Source: Scleropages formosus (lineage: Eukaryota; Chordata; Actinopteri; Osteoglossiformes; Osteoglossidae). From it: 64,000 bases of DNA. The stretch spans positions 16,860,707 through 16,924,706 of the forward strand of contig NC_041827.1 of NCBI RefSeq assembly GCF_900964775.1. The letters run 5' to 3'. Positions 1 through 9,260 of the stretch are shown here, piece after piece (within the stretch, counting starts at the first letter, position 1; each line of letters opens with the position of its first letter). The translations under genes were made by a program, and so were the position numbers. The notes beneath the pieces were generated by a model. The model was not told the origin of the DNA, made no database searches, and saw only the letters and a program-made list of their open reading frames with translations.

Positions 1-268
1 AATCTTTCGTACCGAGGTCAGCGGGGGTGCCGCCACAGCTCCAACTAAGTGTCAGCTTAGCCACACCCCTCCCCAAGGCACCACCCCCTGCAGGTAACTA
101 TGGAGACGGCACAACTAAGGGGAGGCTTCGGGGTGACTATGGAGACGACGCAAACGTGAAGCGGTTCGTCTCACTGTGCGTCGCGCGGCCGTGGCTGAGA
201 GACGGAGCGGAAAGCAGGGAGGAAACACACGGACGCGCTGTCACATGCGCGCACGCTAGGCCTGGAGG

Positions 269-933
269 ATGAGGGGCCTGCTGACCACACAGAGCCAGGA
301 CTGCTACCGCGAGCAGATCGAGAAGGAGATCTACACCCGCCTGGCATGGAATATCAGATACGGACAGCAGTACCTGTGCCGCCCCGCCGCGAGGAGGGCC
401 AGGAAGCCGGGCTTCCCCAGCTTGCCCGCGCCCAAGGTGACCCTGCCCCCCGTGGAGCAGACGGCTGCGGCGGAGACGGAGGAGAAGCGGAAGGCGGTCC
501 GGAGCATACCGGCGCCCGGGGAGTCGGAGTCCTTCGCGGAGATCTCCCTCATGAGGCCGGTGAGCCCCGGCTCCAAGGAGCTGCTGAACGAGGGCCTGTC
601 CACGCAGGGCAGCGGCCGCACCTTGTACCTACGCAGGCGCCTGGAGAAAAACCCGGAGGAGAAGTACCCGCACCCGGAGCTGTCCTCCTGGGAGTACGGC
701 TGGAGGCTGGGTGAGACGTCGGCGCCTTTCTCGTGCGGGGCCGCCTCGCAGGCTCGGCTCTCCTCTCCTCTCGGCGGCGGTCCCTGTAGCCCCTCTTCTC
801 TCGTTTCTCTCCAGGTGACTACGTGAAGGAATTCAGGTGCCCAGCGAACGGGAGGTCCGGAATTGTCCGGGACACTTTTTACGCCAGGAACGGAATATTC
901 AGCATTGCCTCTCCGACCGACCGCGTACAATAA
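269..933 (+). CDS. spmip1: SPMIP1 (ATP6V1FNB)-like sperm microtubule inner protein, 2 exons
   Basis: Exons 269-710 and 815-933 join in phase 1 across a 104-bp GT-AG intron and give 186 aa. The pattern LL-EG-S----GR--YL--R at about residues 111-130, then PEEKY-P, SS-EYGW-LG and a C-terminal FYARNGIFSIASPTD, fits my memory of human ATP6V1FNB/SPMIP1 (LLYEGIS, YGWQLG, FFRKNGAFALLDPRD). That family lies inside the doublet microtubules of the sperm flagellum. The N-terminus (YREQIEKE--TRL-W--RYG) also fits. The start is the first ATG of the open frame and sits in a CpG-rich leader. The stop codon overlaps a poly(A) signal at 932-937. In human the gene lies next to FLNC and ATP6V1F on 7q32, whereas here it precedes a 3p14-type block. 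The family assignment is good; orthologue versus paralogue is open. Confidence 0.78.
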
Positions 934-937
934 TAAA
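932..937 (+). terminator. Poly(A) signal of spmip1
   Basis: AATAAA starts on the second base of the spmip1 stop codon, so the 3' UTR would be only about 15-30 nt. This is seen in the sequence; use of the site is inferred. Confidence 0.5.
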
Positions 938-1564
938 CCCAGCGTGTTTGTTCAGAATATGGAAGAAAAAAATCAATGAATTACATTAATGCTGTTATGT
1001 AAAGGTCATTTTAAAATCATGGCTTTAATACATGTAAAGAGCGCGTGGCTAAATTATACAAAAGTTCTTGGAAAAAATAAAAACGGTACAAAGAACAAAG
1101 ATTTGCTTGTCAGAACAGCTGGAAAGGTGAAATAAATGTTTAATGGTCCTCTAATTATTTCTTAGAAACACTACAGGCAATAATTGTAGGTAAACATGCG
1201 ATGCTGTAACGTTAAAAATTAAATGCAACTACAGAATAAGAGGCCGCGGCTCAGAAAAACAAACGGTCTCCTAGCAACAGTGAAAGCCGATGCTGGAATG
1301 CGCCGAGTCCCAGTGAGGGAGTCTGGGTTTCTTCTCCAGGGAGCTCAGCGTCACCCTCCGCTCTCCCTCCTCAGGATGGACGATGACCGACCTGTTCGAC
1401 TCCTGCAAAAGAAACAGCAGAGCTTCTCATCCTTGGGAGGTTTCCAGTCCCCTGAAGGACTGGAGCTCTCAGCTGAGCTCATTCTTACCCCGATAGAAAC
1501 AATTCAGCCTTCTTTTAAAATCCTCGCCTGCGTCTCGTGACTAAAGACTACTGGTTGAATTCGA
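938..1564. other. Intergenic stretch without recognisable gene
   Basis: AT-rich up to about 1220, then mixed. A 105-codon open frame at 1223-1540 has no family resemblance and no splice context, and its last part may belong to the LINE-derived repeat that follows. Confidence 0.5.
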
Positions 1565-1960
1565 AAGTGTGAAGGTTCTCCGTTCTGTCCTCGATGCGGC
1601 GGAACAAGCTCCCCGTGTCCCTCAGGGCTGCTGAATCCCTCCCACGTTCTAGAAGGGTCTCAAACCCATCTCTTTGAGAGCCACTTCTCTACTGATCTCC
1701 TGACAGCTCCATAAATGAGTTCAACACCATCTGCTACGACTATCTATGCATTTGCTATTTAACTGTCACTTCTATAGGCAGCTGCTGGAGGGATGTGAAC
1801 CGGCGAACTGGTGGTACCAGACACGCAAGCGGTGTGTCCATCATCCTACGTCTGTGTTTAAAGCCTTAAAGCCCTTTGTCTGTTGCTAAGGACTTCTTTA
1901 CTCTGAGTTTGTCTCTGTGGAGAAAACTCCCTGACAAATTAATAAATGTAAATGTTTATG
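1565..1960 (+). repeat. L2-like LINE 3' end (copy 1)
   Basis: In one frame the DNA reads a degenerate NKLPVSLRAAESLP followed by a VSNPSL-type stretch, the usual C-terminal end of fish L2-like reverse transcriptases (WNELP-SLR---SLP-F---LKTHL). It is followed by a 3' UTR segment that recurs at 5400-5720 (minus), 8947-9125 (plus) and 39525-39745 (minus). The shared UTR marker is 'gagggatgtgaacc' followed by 'tggtggtaccagacac'. Confidence 0.6.
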
Positions 1961-2020
1961 TCTCTGATATGTAGTTACTAGTTGACATGATCACGGTGAA
2001 GAGTGGCGTAGGAGCTTTAA

Positions 2021-4764
2021 CTACCTTAGTCGACACCTCCGGCATCTTGGGGAAGCTGCGCTGATGCTGAAGCCGATGGGGAAATGGTCACTCACCGCCA
2101 GCGCCTGGGGGGGTGGGGTGGGGGGGGGCAGGAGAGAGGAAAGAGGAGTGGCCTTGTTGGCCTCTTGTTTTCACCCAACTGGTTCTGCCAGGACACAATC
2201 TAACGTCCCTTCAGACTAGGGGAGCCCCTTGGATCTCGACAGCTCCTTAACCACCTGCTATTCCGAGTAGCGTTTAGTATCAGAGGCCTTAACTGAGCTG
2301 CTTGTCAAAATGTTGTGTAATTCTTCATTAAAGGTAAAGAGAAACCCACCTGTTCTTCTGTGAGATTGTAGGCGGTTTTGAAGTCAAACACCTCCACCGA
2401 GGACTGGTTCACCGCTTCGATCATCTCGTCTCCGTGGAGGACCACTCTGGGGCGATAGTGTGTGTGAGTGAGAGTCAAACGCACAACTCCCCAGTGCTGC
2501 CCCCTAGAGGCGAGCCCCTGCCCACCTGTCGTAGGCGCACTTGGTGGAGTTCTTCACCGTGGTGTCAGTGCGGTCATCGATCAGCCATGCGAAGCTGTCG
2601 TTTGACCTGAGACGGATGTTCCTCCACTGCTTCTTGGGCACGTAGCCGCAGGCCGCGTTGAAGTCTCCCATGAAGACAAAGTTCTGCCGGAGGATGAAGG
2701 ACATGGAGAGCAATGCGGGGGGTTGAACGGGCCGTGACAGAGGTCACACGCGCACATCAGCGCGAGAGTCAGTAATTTCTCCCATTGGCCGCGGTCACCT
2801 GACCTGTCCAAAAGCTCCGTGCGCCTCATCCGCATCAAGGTCATGTTGACCTGTTGCTTAGCAACCCAGTGTGTACACTGGCATTTCACACCACGTGCAT
2901 TTGACAGCTTTGCATTCTACCGCTTCTCAAGGGTACAAGAGCGCGGTCGCAAACCAGGGAACAAGTCGAGATCCTGAAGTGCCCCGTTCGCCCAAAGAGC
3001 CCTGCTAACCGGTACCACGGTACAGCACTGCTCTCCCCCAAAATCAACGTTGTGGGGAGCACCATTCAACAGGAAGCGTGTGAACGAATGATTTGCAGGC
3101 AGCGCACCGTTCCCGTAGACTGGGCAGGTGTGTCCTACGTACCTGCGACGTCCACTGCTTCTTGACGTCCTGCTGCACGTCGTACAGCTCATCGATCTCT
3201 CGCACCGCCAACACTGGCGTTGTGTGGATGGCGATGAAGACAAATTCCTTGACGGCTGCAAAACCCGCCAGCAAGAGCACGGCGTTAACCCCGGAGCTCC
3301 ACGTCACGCCCTGTGACTGAAGCATCTCTCTAGGGACGGCGAGGACAGCGGGACGGGAGAGACACACCTGTTTTGGGAGAGGAGAACCACACGACGAAGG
3401 GCTCCCGGGAAAAGGCGTCCTCGTCTCCGCTCTGCGTGTCTGGATACTGGTACACGGCCTTCGGGGACACGAGCCTCTGCCTGCAGCCGGTAGAGCATCT
3501 CTGTATGATCAGAACCGTACTGTCGCTCCATCCGTCCATCTGTCCATCCACCTGTCTATTCCTCTGTCCATCCGTCCATCTCTCTGTCCATCCACCCATC
3601 TCCCCGTCCATCCACCCAGCCATCCGTCTGTCTGTCCATCTCTCTTTCTATCCGTCCATCTCTCTGTCCATCATGAAGAACAGTGCAAAGCATTAGCTGA
3701 GACCGAGACTGAAACGGGGCCTCAGCTGTGGGAAGCTCTACGTGAAAAGTAAACATGAACACTGATCTGTCGCTGTGTCTCCTGGGACAGCATCAGAGCA
3801 CCTGAGCGCAGCGCACCTGTAGATGAAGGCGTACTGCTCCTTGTAGGATTTCCTCCCGAGCCGCTCGCTGATGACAAACTCAAACTCGTTTTTCTTCTTC
3901 CCAGATCCGCTGCGCAAACACAACACGTTGTTTAACCCTATCAACACAACAACGGCTTGTTTTACAGCAACACTTCTTACGGTGTTGTCCTACGGTGTCC
4001 TACAGTGTCTTACAGTGTCCTACAATGTTGTCCTACAGAGTTGTCTTACAGTGTCCTATAGTGCCTTACAGTGTCCTACAGAGTTGTCCTACAGTTGTCT
4101 TACTGTGTCCTATAATGTTGTCCTACAGTGTGTTCTATAGTGTTGTCCTACAGAGTTGTCCTAGTGTCCTATAGTGTCGTCCTACAGAGTTGTCTTACTG
4201 TGTCCTATAGGGTTGTCCTACAGTGTCCTATAATGTTGTCCTACAGAGTTGTCTTACAGAGTTGTCTTACTGTGTCCTATAGTGTTGTCCTACAGTGTGT
4301 CCTATAGTGCCTTACAGCGTCCTACTGTGATGTCCTACAGAGCTGTCCTACAGAGTCCTATCGTGTTGTCCTACTCTACTCAACAGACTTTCACATCTTT
4401 ACCTGTTCAGGTGGGACATGAGCTGAGGCAGAGCTTGACCTTTGGTGTCTTTGATCTCCATCATGAGCATGATGTCACAGCGCTTGATGCACTGGGTTAC
4501 CAGGACATGTTTTTATTATTAATAACAGTTAACGAGCTCACTCCTTCATCCAAGGCGACTCACAGTGTTACATAACTTTACACCGGGCAGTGTAACACTG
4601 ACCAGTGACCCCGTCTTTCTCAGATTCCTTACCTTCGTGATGATGTCGAGCACATCCGGTTTATTCACCTTGTTTTCGCCGAAGGAACGCACGTTGAAGG
4701 AGCACACCTTGAGGGAGGCCACGCTGCTGAAGTACAGCGCAAGCACAAGCAGGGATCGACGCAT
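2021..4764 (-). CDS. dnase1l3: Deoxyribonuclease I-like 3 (secreted DNase), 8 exons
   Basis: Exons on the minus strand: 4764-4633, 4491-4403, 3909-3817, 3480-3368, 3255-3143, 2683-2526, 2446-2350 and 2104-2021. Phases agree throughout and give 292 aa. Residues 1-20 form a signal peptide (MRRSLLVLALYFSSVAS). The DNase I family catalytic residues are present: Glu56 in MMEIKD, His153 in AIHTTP, Asp187 in MGDFNA and His272 in SDHFP. The family degrades extracellular and apoptotic DNA with Ca2+/Mg2+. The position next to abhd6 matches human DNASE1L3; a fish dnase1l4 paralogue cannot be fully excluded. The C-terminus is a short CRRCRLR tail, shorter than the lysine/arginine-rich extension I recall for the mammalian protein. 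Introns 3 and 2 each carry a minisatellite. Confidence 0.92.
3527..3676. repeat. Minisatellite of 4- and 8-bp TCCA/TCCG CCATC units
   Basis: Pyrimidine-rich array of tccatccgtccatctgtcc-type units, about 150 bp, in the dnase1l3 intron between exons 3 and 4, 47 bp from an exon edge. Open frames across it are artefacts of the repeat. Confidence 0.85.
3958..4376. repeat. Minisatellite with gtcctacagtgt / gtcctatagtgt units
   Basis: About 420 bp of imperfect 10-19 bp units built on GTCCTACAG, GTCTTACAG and GTCCTATAG. It fills most of the dnase1l3 intron between exons 2 and 3 and ends some 25 bp from exon 2. Its frames read as a repetitive protein but are not coding. Confidence 0.9.
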
Positions 4765-4989
4765 CCTGGGTGTCTGCAGGGGACGAGTGCGGGACGGCAG
4801 GGGAGACGGGCTGCCGAACCCCTCGGTTCCTCCCCTCTGGAGCTGCGCCGATCTGATCTGATCTGGTTCCCTCAAGGCCAACACACACACACACACGCAC
4901 ACAGTGCAGTGTGTGCAAACCACTGACCTCCGTTACCATATGCACTGCGCTGTTTTCAACTTTACACTGTTCTGTCCCGTATGTAAAAA

Positions 4990-5399
4990 CAAATAAATTA
5001 TAACTGGATGTTCTTATTCACTAGTTTTATATAACTGCAAAGCAAATAAGCAAATTCTACTCCAAACTGGTGCATGTTTTACTCTGTTCATCTCAACTCC
5101 ACGTAAACCAGAGACACTATTGGTCATTCTTGTCTCCACAGCGAGACTTTCAAAACAAAATTACTCAGTAATAAATATCGCAAAATAATATTGGAGCAGA
5201 GTCCCACCTACAGGGGTCATGCGCTTTGTACCAAGACATCGGCATCCGCGTTCAGCGTCGCTGCGACTCACCGTCGTCCGCCCCGCACATCCGCCCACAG
5301 CAACGCGTCGTCGTCGTGTTTGCGGCCGGTCTGCGAACAGCAGGTAAAGTACATCACTGCGATGGGGCCACAACCCGAGCAGAGCTGCAGGTGCTTTTC
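4990..5399. other. Region upstream of dnase1l3, nothing recognised
   Basis: AT-rich to about 5190, then CG-rich to 5350. No coding exon or repeat family was recognised. Confidence 0.4.
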
Positions 5400-5720
5400 C
5401 CCAAAGAGACAAAGGACTGAGAGTAAACAAAAGAGCTCTAAACACGGACACAGGATGATGGACACAGCTTGTGTGTCTGATACCACCATGTTGCTGGTTC
5501 ACATCCCTCCGGTAGCTGCCTATAGAAGTGACATTTAAATAGCAAATACTCACTGTAGATAACCATAGCAGATGGTGTCGGACTCATTTACGGAGATCAG
5601 GGGAGAAGTGGCTCTGAAAGAGATGGGTTAAAGACCCTTACTGAATGTGGGAGGGATTCAGCAGCTTTGAGGGACAGAGGGAGCTCATTCCACCACACTG
5701 GGGATAGAAACTCTTAATTG
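5400..5720 (-). repeat. L2-like LINE 3' end (copy 2)
   Basis: The reverse strand reads WWNELPLSLKAAESLP then SVRVFNPSLSEPLLP, followed by the same 3' UTR as the copies at 1565, 8947 and 39525. This is the best-preserved copy of the C-terminal peptide in the window. Confidence 0.7.
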
Positions 5721-6119
5721 CGGACTATTTTTCAGTGGGGCACCGAGTAGCTGATGAATAAGGCCATGCACTTATAACGATTAAATAACTTCCCAGCGTC
5801 TGGTTAACGTGTAACTGGTACTGTGAATTACTGTGTAATACCTGCAAATACCCTGCACTCTCTCTCTCTCTTCTCAATACATCAAATGAGTCAGGTCCCT
5901 GCGGCCTCGGGTACGAGCACATGGTCACAAAGGGGACTTCCGAAACGGTGTCACCTGCCTTCCCGAAGCGAAGGAAAAGCAGAACACGGGACCGACGGAT
6001 AGTCGCCGAAAGCAGAGCAGGACACCCGTCCACACACTCCAGTAAACACGCGGCTCGAGCCGCTGCTACGCACGTGGCCCCCAGCTCTCCCGCCCGTCGT
6101 GTTACGCAACCTGAGCTTT

Positions 6120-6325
6120 GATCATGTTTTTTTTCCGTCGGCGGAGCCCTTTCCTCCGCGGGCCTCCCCTTTAAGATGCGCGCGCGCTCCCGCGAGCCGA
6201 GCTTCCCCTGCTCTAACCGGTGTGTCGGAGCGGCGCGCGATTGGCGCGAGGTGGTGAAGACTTGTCCGCGATTCCCACAGAGCCCGGCTCTCTCTCAGCG
6301 GGAAAGGAGCGGACGGACGAACAAG
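6120..6325 (+). promoter_or_regulatory. abhd6 CpG promoter and probable untranslated exon 1
   Basis: GC- and CpG-rich stretch ending in a strong donor (AACAAG|GTAAAC at 6325/6326). The next abhd6 exon begins at 9248 with 13 untranslated bases before the ATG, so an upstream non-coding exon is required, and this is the only promoter-like stretch before it. The exon 5' end is not defined. Confidence 0.55.
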
Positions 6326-6713
6326 GTAAACTGAGAAATTACCCTGTTTTCGAGCGCGGCGTGCAGTGAGTGTACCTTACCATAAATAATTTATGTTCCG
6401 GAAACATGAGAGGAGCGAAAAAAAAAATGTCATGATGACGGAATAAAAATGTAATTTGTTATTTGTGTAATTATAATGCCATCTGTCTCACACTCAGACT
6501 CACACAGCGGGAAATCTGCTGAAGTGAATTTTACCGTCTCGCGCTCGATGCCCTACTACTCACTGGGAGTTATGAAATATAAGCGTAAGATGAGCCTCAT
6601 AATGTACCACAGTCAGTGCTCCACCGTCACCGTGTCTCTTCCAGCACATCTTCTTACGTGTCGCACTCAGTGTATCACTGTACTGAACTGTAGCTCCATC
6701 ATCACCAAAGAAG

Positions 6714-6885
6714 CGGCGGCGCGGTGGTAGCGCTAGTGCCTCTCGGGTGCCCAGCTGTGGGTTCAAATCCAACTCAGTCTGTCTGTGTGCAGTTTGCATG
6801 CTCTCCCCATGCTCGGTGTGGTCCCCCCCCCCCCCCCATGCTCTGGTTTCCTCCCACAGTCCAAAGACTGTGTGTGTGTGTGTGC
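6714..6885 (+). repeat. tRNA-derived SINE, family C (fragment)
   Basis: A tRNA-like head (gcggtggtagcgctagtgcc, then GGGTTCAAATCC as box B) is followed by the body 'tttcctcccacagtccaaagac' common in fish SINEs. A C-run at 6823-6837 interrupts the body. Confidence 0.7.
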
Positions 6886-7078
6886 AAGGACAGCGTGGAG
6901 GCTCTGACCGCAGGACAGGAGATAGGCTGCAACCTACAGGCTCCGTGCTGCTGCTTTGGGGGGTGCAGTGTGTGACTGCAAGTCAGGTGGTTCGAATCGG
7001 CTGCCTGTTTGAAAAAGCTACCAATGCTGTCATTACTTTTCTAGCTATTTTTTGTGCGTCATTGTTATTATGCAAGGG

Positions 7079-7278
7079 GCTGCGGCGGCGCAGCGGGTTC
7101 GACCGGGTCCTGCTCTCCGGTGGGTCTGGGGTTCGAGTCCCGCTTGGGGTGCCTTGCGATGGACTGCCGTCCCGTCCTGGGTGTGTCCCCTCCAGCCCTA
7201 CGCCCCGTGTTGCCAGGTTAGGCTCCGTCTCCCTGTGACCCCCGTATTGGACAAGCTGTTTCAGACAACGTGTGTGTG
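7079..7278 (+). repeat. tRNA-derived SINE, family A, with target-site duplication
   Basis: Complete copy. It has a tRNA-like head with box B GGGTTCGAGTCCC and ends in 'ggacaagctgtttcagaca'. It is bounded by an 11-bp direct repeat TTATGCAAGGG at 7068-7078 and 7279-7289, so both ends are visible. It lies in intron 1 of abhd6. Confidence 0.88.
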
Positions 7279-7311
7279 TTATGCAAGGGTGGCCTTGTCT
7301 GTGGAAACTTG

Positions 7312-7512
7312 CATTTGTTCATTTATTTGACAATTTCCTCCAAAATGACTTACAGTGTGAATCTACCAACAATTATTTAGTCATTTACTGTTACTGGAGC
7401 AATTTACGTTAAGCACCTTGCTCAAAGGTACTTAGAGCCAGAGGTGAGGTTCAAACCTGTGACCTTTGGGTCCAAAAGTGGCTGCTCCAACCACTACGCT
7501 GCCAGATGTCAT
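7312..7512 (-). repeat. tRNA-derived SINE, family B
   Basis: The reverse strand has a tRNA-like head with box B AGGTTTGAACCTC, the middle 'gagcaaggtgctt' and the 'ctccaaaatgactt' type LINE-like tail. Confidence 0.7.
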
Positions 7513-7643
7513 AAATGTAAATGATATCTCGTCTGTCTAGAGCTGCACTTTGAGGAAAATATATACCCACACACACGCCCTGCTGAGTTGTGAAAGAGTG
7601 TGTCCTCTGTCTTGCAGAAGAATCACTGTAACGAGGCAAGATG

Positions 7644-7650
<7 letters not shown>

Positions 7651-7704
<54 letters not shown>

Positions 7705-7712
7705 CGTGCGAA
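7651..7712. repeat. (TG)n microsatellite
   Basis: About 25 perfect TG units followed by a few CG/TG steps (cgtgcgtgcg), in intron 1 of abhd6. Confidence 0.95.
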
Positions 7713-8756
7713 CAGTGTGTTCTGTCTCGGAATGGGTTGTTTTGCAGCGTGTACTGAACTGAAATAAGTTGTTCTTTAGTGCCAAACATGATATTTTGGA
7801 CGATAACAATATACAGGACAACCACAACCAGTAGAGTTTAGAGCGTTTGGCCCATGTATGCAGCTGAGTATTTTTACCATATGTGTGGAGAGTAAATACT
7901 GTGATTGGGCTAGTGGGACTGCCCTACGTGTGGACGCCTCCCGGTTATGAAAGCGCAGCGATATCTGTGAAGAGGCCCGGTGACCCTCGGCAGCAGCGCT
8001 TCGCTCGGCACCGCGATTATGTTCGGGTTAGAGCGGGAGCGCGGTACCGGGTCACAGGGGGCCGCAGGGGGTGTGAGGCCCCTGCTGGAGCAGGCACTAG
8101 CTGCAGTGGTCAATAACGGTGCTCGGAGCACCTCGCTCAGTTGGCTCCGCTCAATGACTGCGGGTTAGATGGGGTCCTCGCCCCTCCCGCTCTGTGAGCT
8201 TTGCGGGGGGTGCTCTCGCTCTTCTCACCGTTTGCCCCCTTGGAGGCCTTTGGGAGTCCCGCCCCCTTGCTGCCAATGGCAACGATCTGAGCGGAGATCA
8301 TGTATGAGTCAGTAAGGGTGGAAATGCTGACCTTGAGCCCTTCATTCATTCATAAACACGCTGCTTATTAATGGCAAAGTGAGGCGTCGTGCCAGCGGAA
8401 CCACTTTTACTGTGTACATGTACAGTGATTTTACTGTGTACAAGCGCTGGTGTTGGTTTTTTAAAAGAAGACTTTCACAAGCGAGTGACATCCCAGACTT
8501 CATGTGCGAAACTGATTTTGAATTAGCCAAGTTCTGCAAAAATATAAAAGCTTTTGCACGGTGTAAACTCGAACGGAACCTTTTGTAACTGTCAATGTGC
8601 AGCACTCTGGTCACGGTCAGGATCTGCTCCCTGAGGCCTACAGGACCCGGTCACTCCCTGTATCTCATCAAGAGCATTGAGCTCCTCCACCTCTGGCCCC
8701 TTGGTCCCAGTCACAAGGGCCTGAAATGAAAGCTCATTGGTTCTCAGGTCACGACA

Positions 8757-8946
8757 ACCACTTATCCCAAGCAGGGTCACGGTGAGCTGGAGCCTAACCC
8801 GGCAACGCAGGGCGCGAGGCTGGAGGGGGAGGGGACACACCCAGGATGGGACGTCAGTCCGTCGCAAGGCACCCCAAGCGGGACTCGAACCCCAGACCCA
8901 CCGGAGAGCAGGCCCTGGCCAAACCCGCTACACCACCACACCCCCC
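8757..8946 (-). repeat. tRNA-derived SINE, family A
   Basis: Reverse copy with box B (gactcgaaccccag on the plus strand). Its head end abuts an L2-like LINE 3' UTR fragment at 8947. I found no clear target-site duplication. Confidence 0.8.
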
Positions 8947-9125
8947 TATGGTTATCTATGTATTTGTTATTTAAATTTCACTTCTATAATCACCTCCTTG
9001 AGGGATGTGAACCAGCAACATGGTGGTACCAGACACACAGCAGTGTGTCCATCATCCCGTGTCTGTGTCTAAAGCTGTTTGTCTGTTGCTGGTGACTTTT
9101 AGTTTGAGCATCACTTCGGAGAAAG
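8947..9125 (+). repeat. L2-like LINE 3' UTR fragment (copy 3)
   Basis: Shares 'tatttgttattta' and 'gagggatgtgaaccagcaacatgg' with the copies at 1565 and 5400. It begins exactly where the family A SINE ends, so the SINE probably inserted into this element or truncated it. Confidence 0.6.
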
Positions 9126-9215
9126 GTGCCTGTCAGGTGAATCGGTGTAAAAGTGTGTGTTTTGGATGGACTGTAGATATGGACTCCATGAACTCAGAGA
9201 CAGTGTGCCTGTGTT

Positions 9216-9239
9216 TTTTTTTTTTTTTTTTTTTTTTTC
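9216..9239 (+). repeat. T-tract at the acceptor of the first abhd6 coding exon
   Basis: A run of 23 T followed by CTCCTCCAG, directly before the exon at 9248. It doubles as the polypyrimidine tract of that acceptor. Confidence 0.7.
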
Positions 9240-9260
9240 TCCTCCAGGTGAGCTCTGAAG

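Noticed and set aside
331-930. 199-codon open frame on the minus strand
   Set aside because: Lies antisense to spmip1 in GC-rich DNA, where stop codons are rare. No motif, no promoter on that side.
1223-1540. 105-codon open frame between spmip1 and dnase1l3
   Set aside because: No family resemblance, no splice sites in register, and its end merges into a LINE-derived repeat.
3871-4575. Open frames with a repeating SYSVLQ/CPTVLSY-type protein
   Set aside because: They follow the GTCCTACAG minisatellite, cross splice sites of dnase1l3 and have no start context.
7079-7278. Possible tRNA gene (A and B boxes)
   Set aside because: The box B belongs to a SINE head. The sequence does not fold into a full cloverleaf with an anticodon I can name, and a SINE body and target duplications follow.
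7451-7827. Frames rich in HTHTHT or VCVCVC
   Set aside because: Translation of the (TG)n microsatellite. The same holds at 13756-14252 and 39140-39500.
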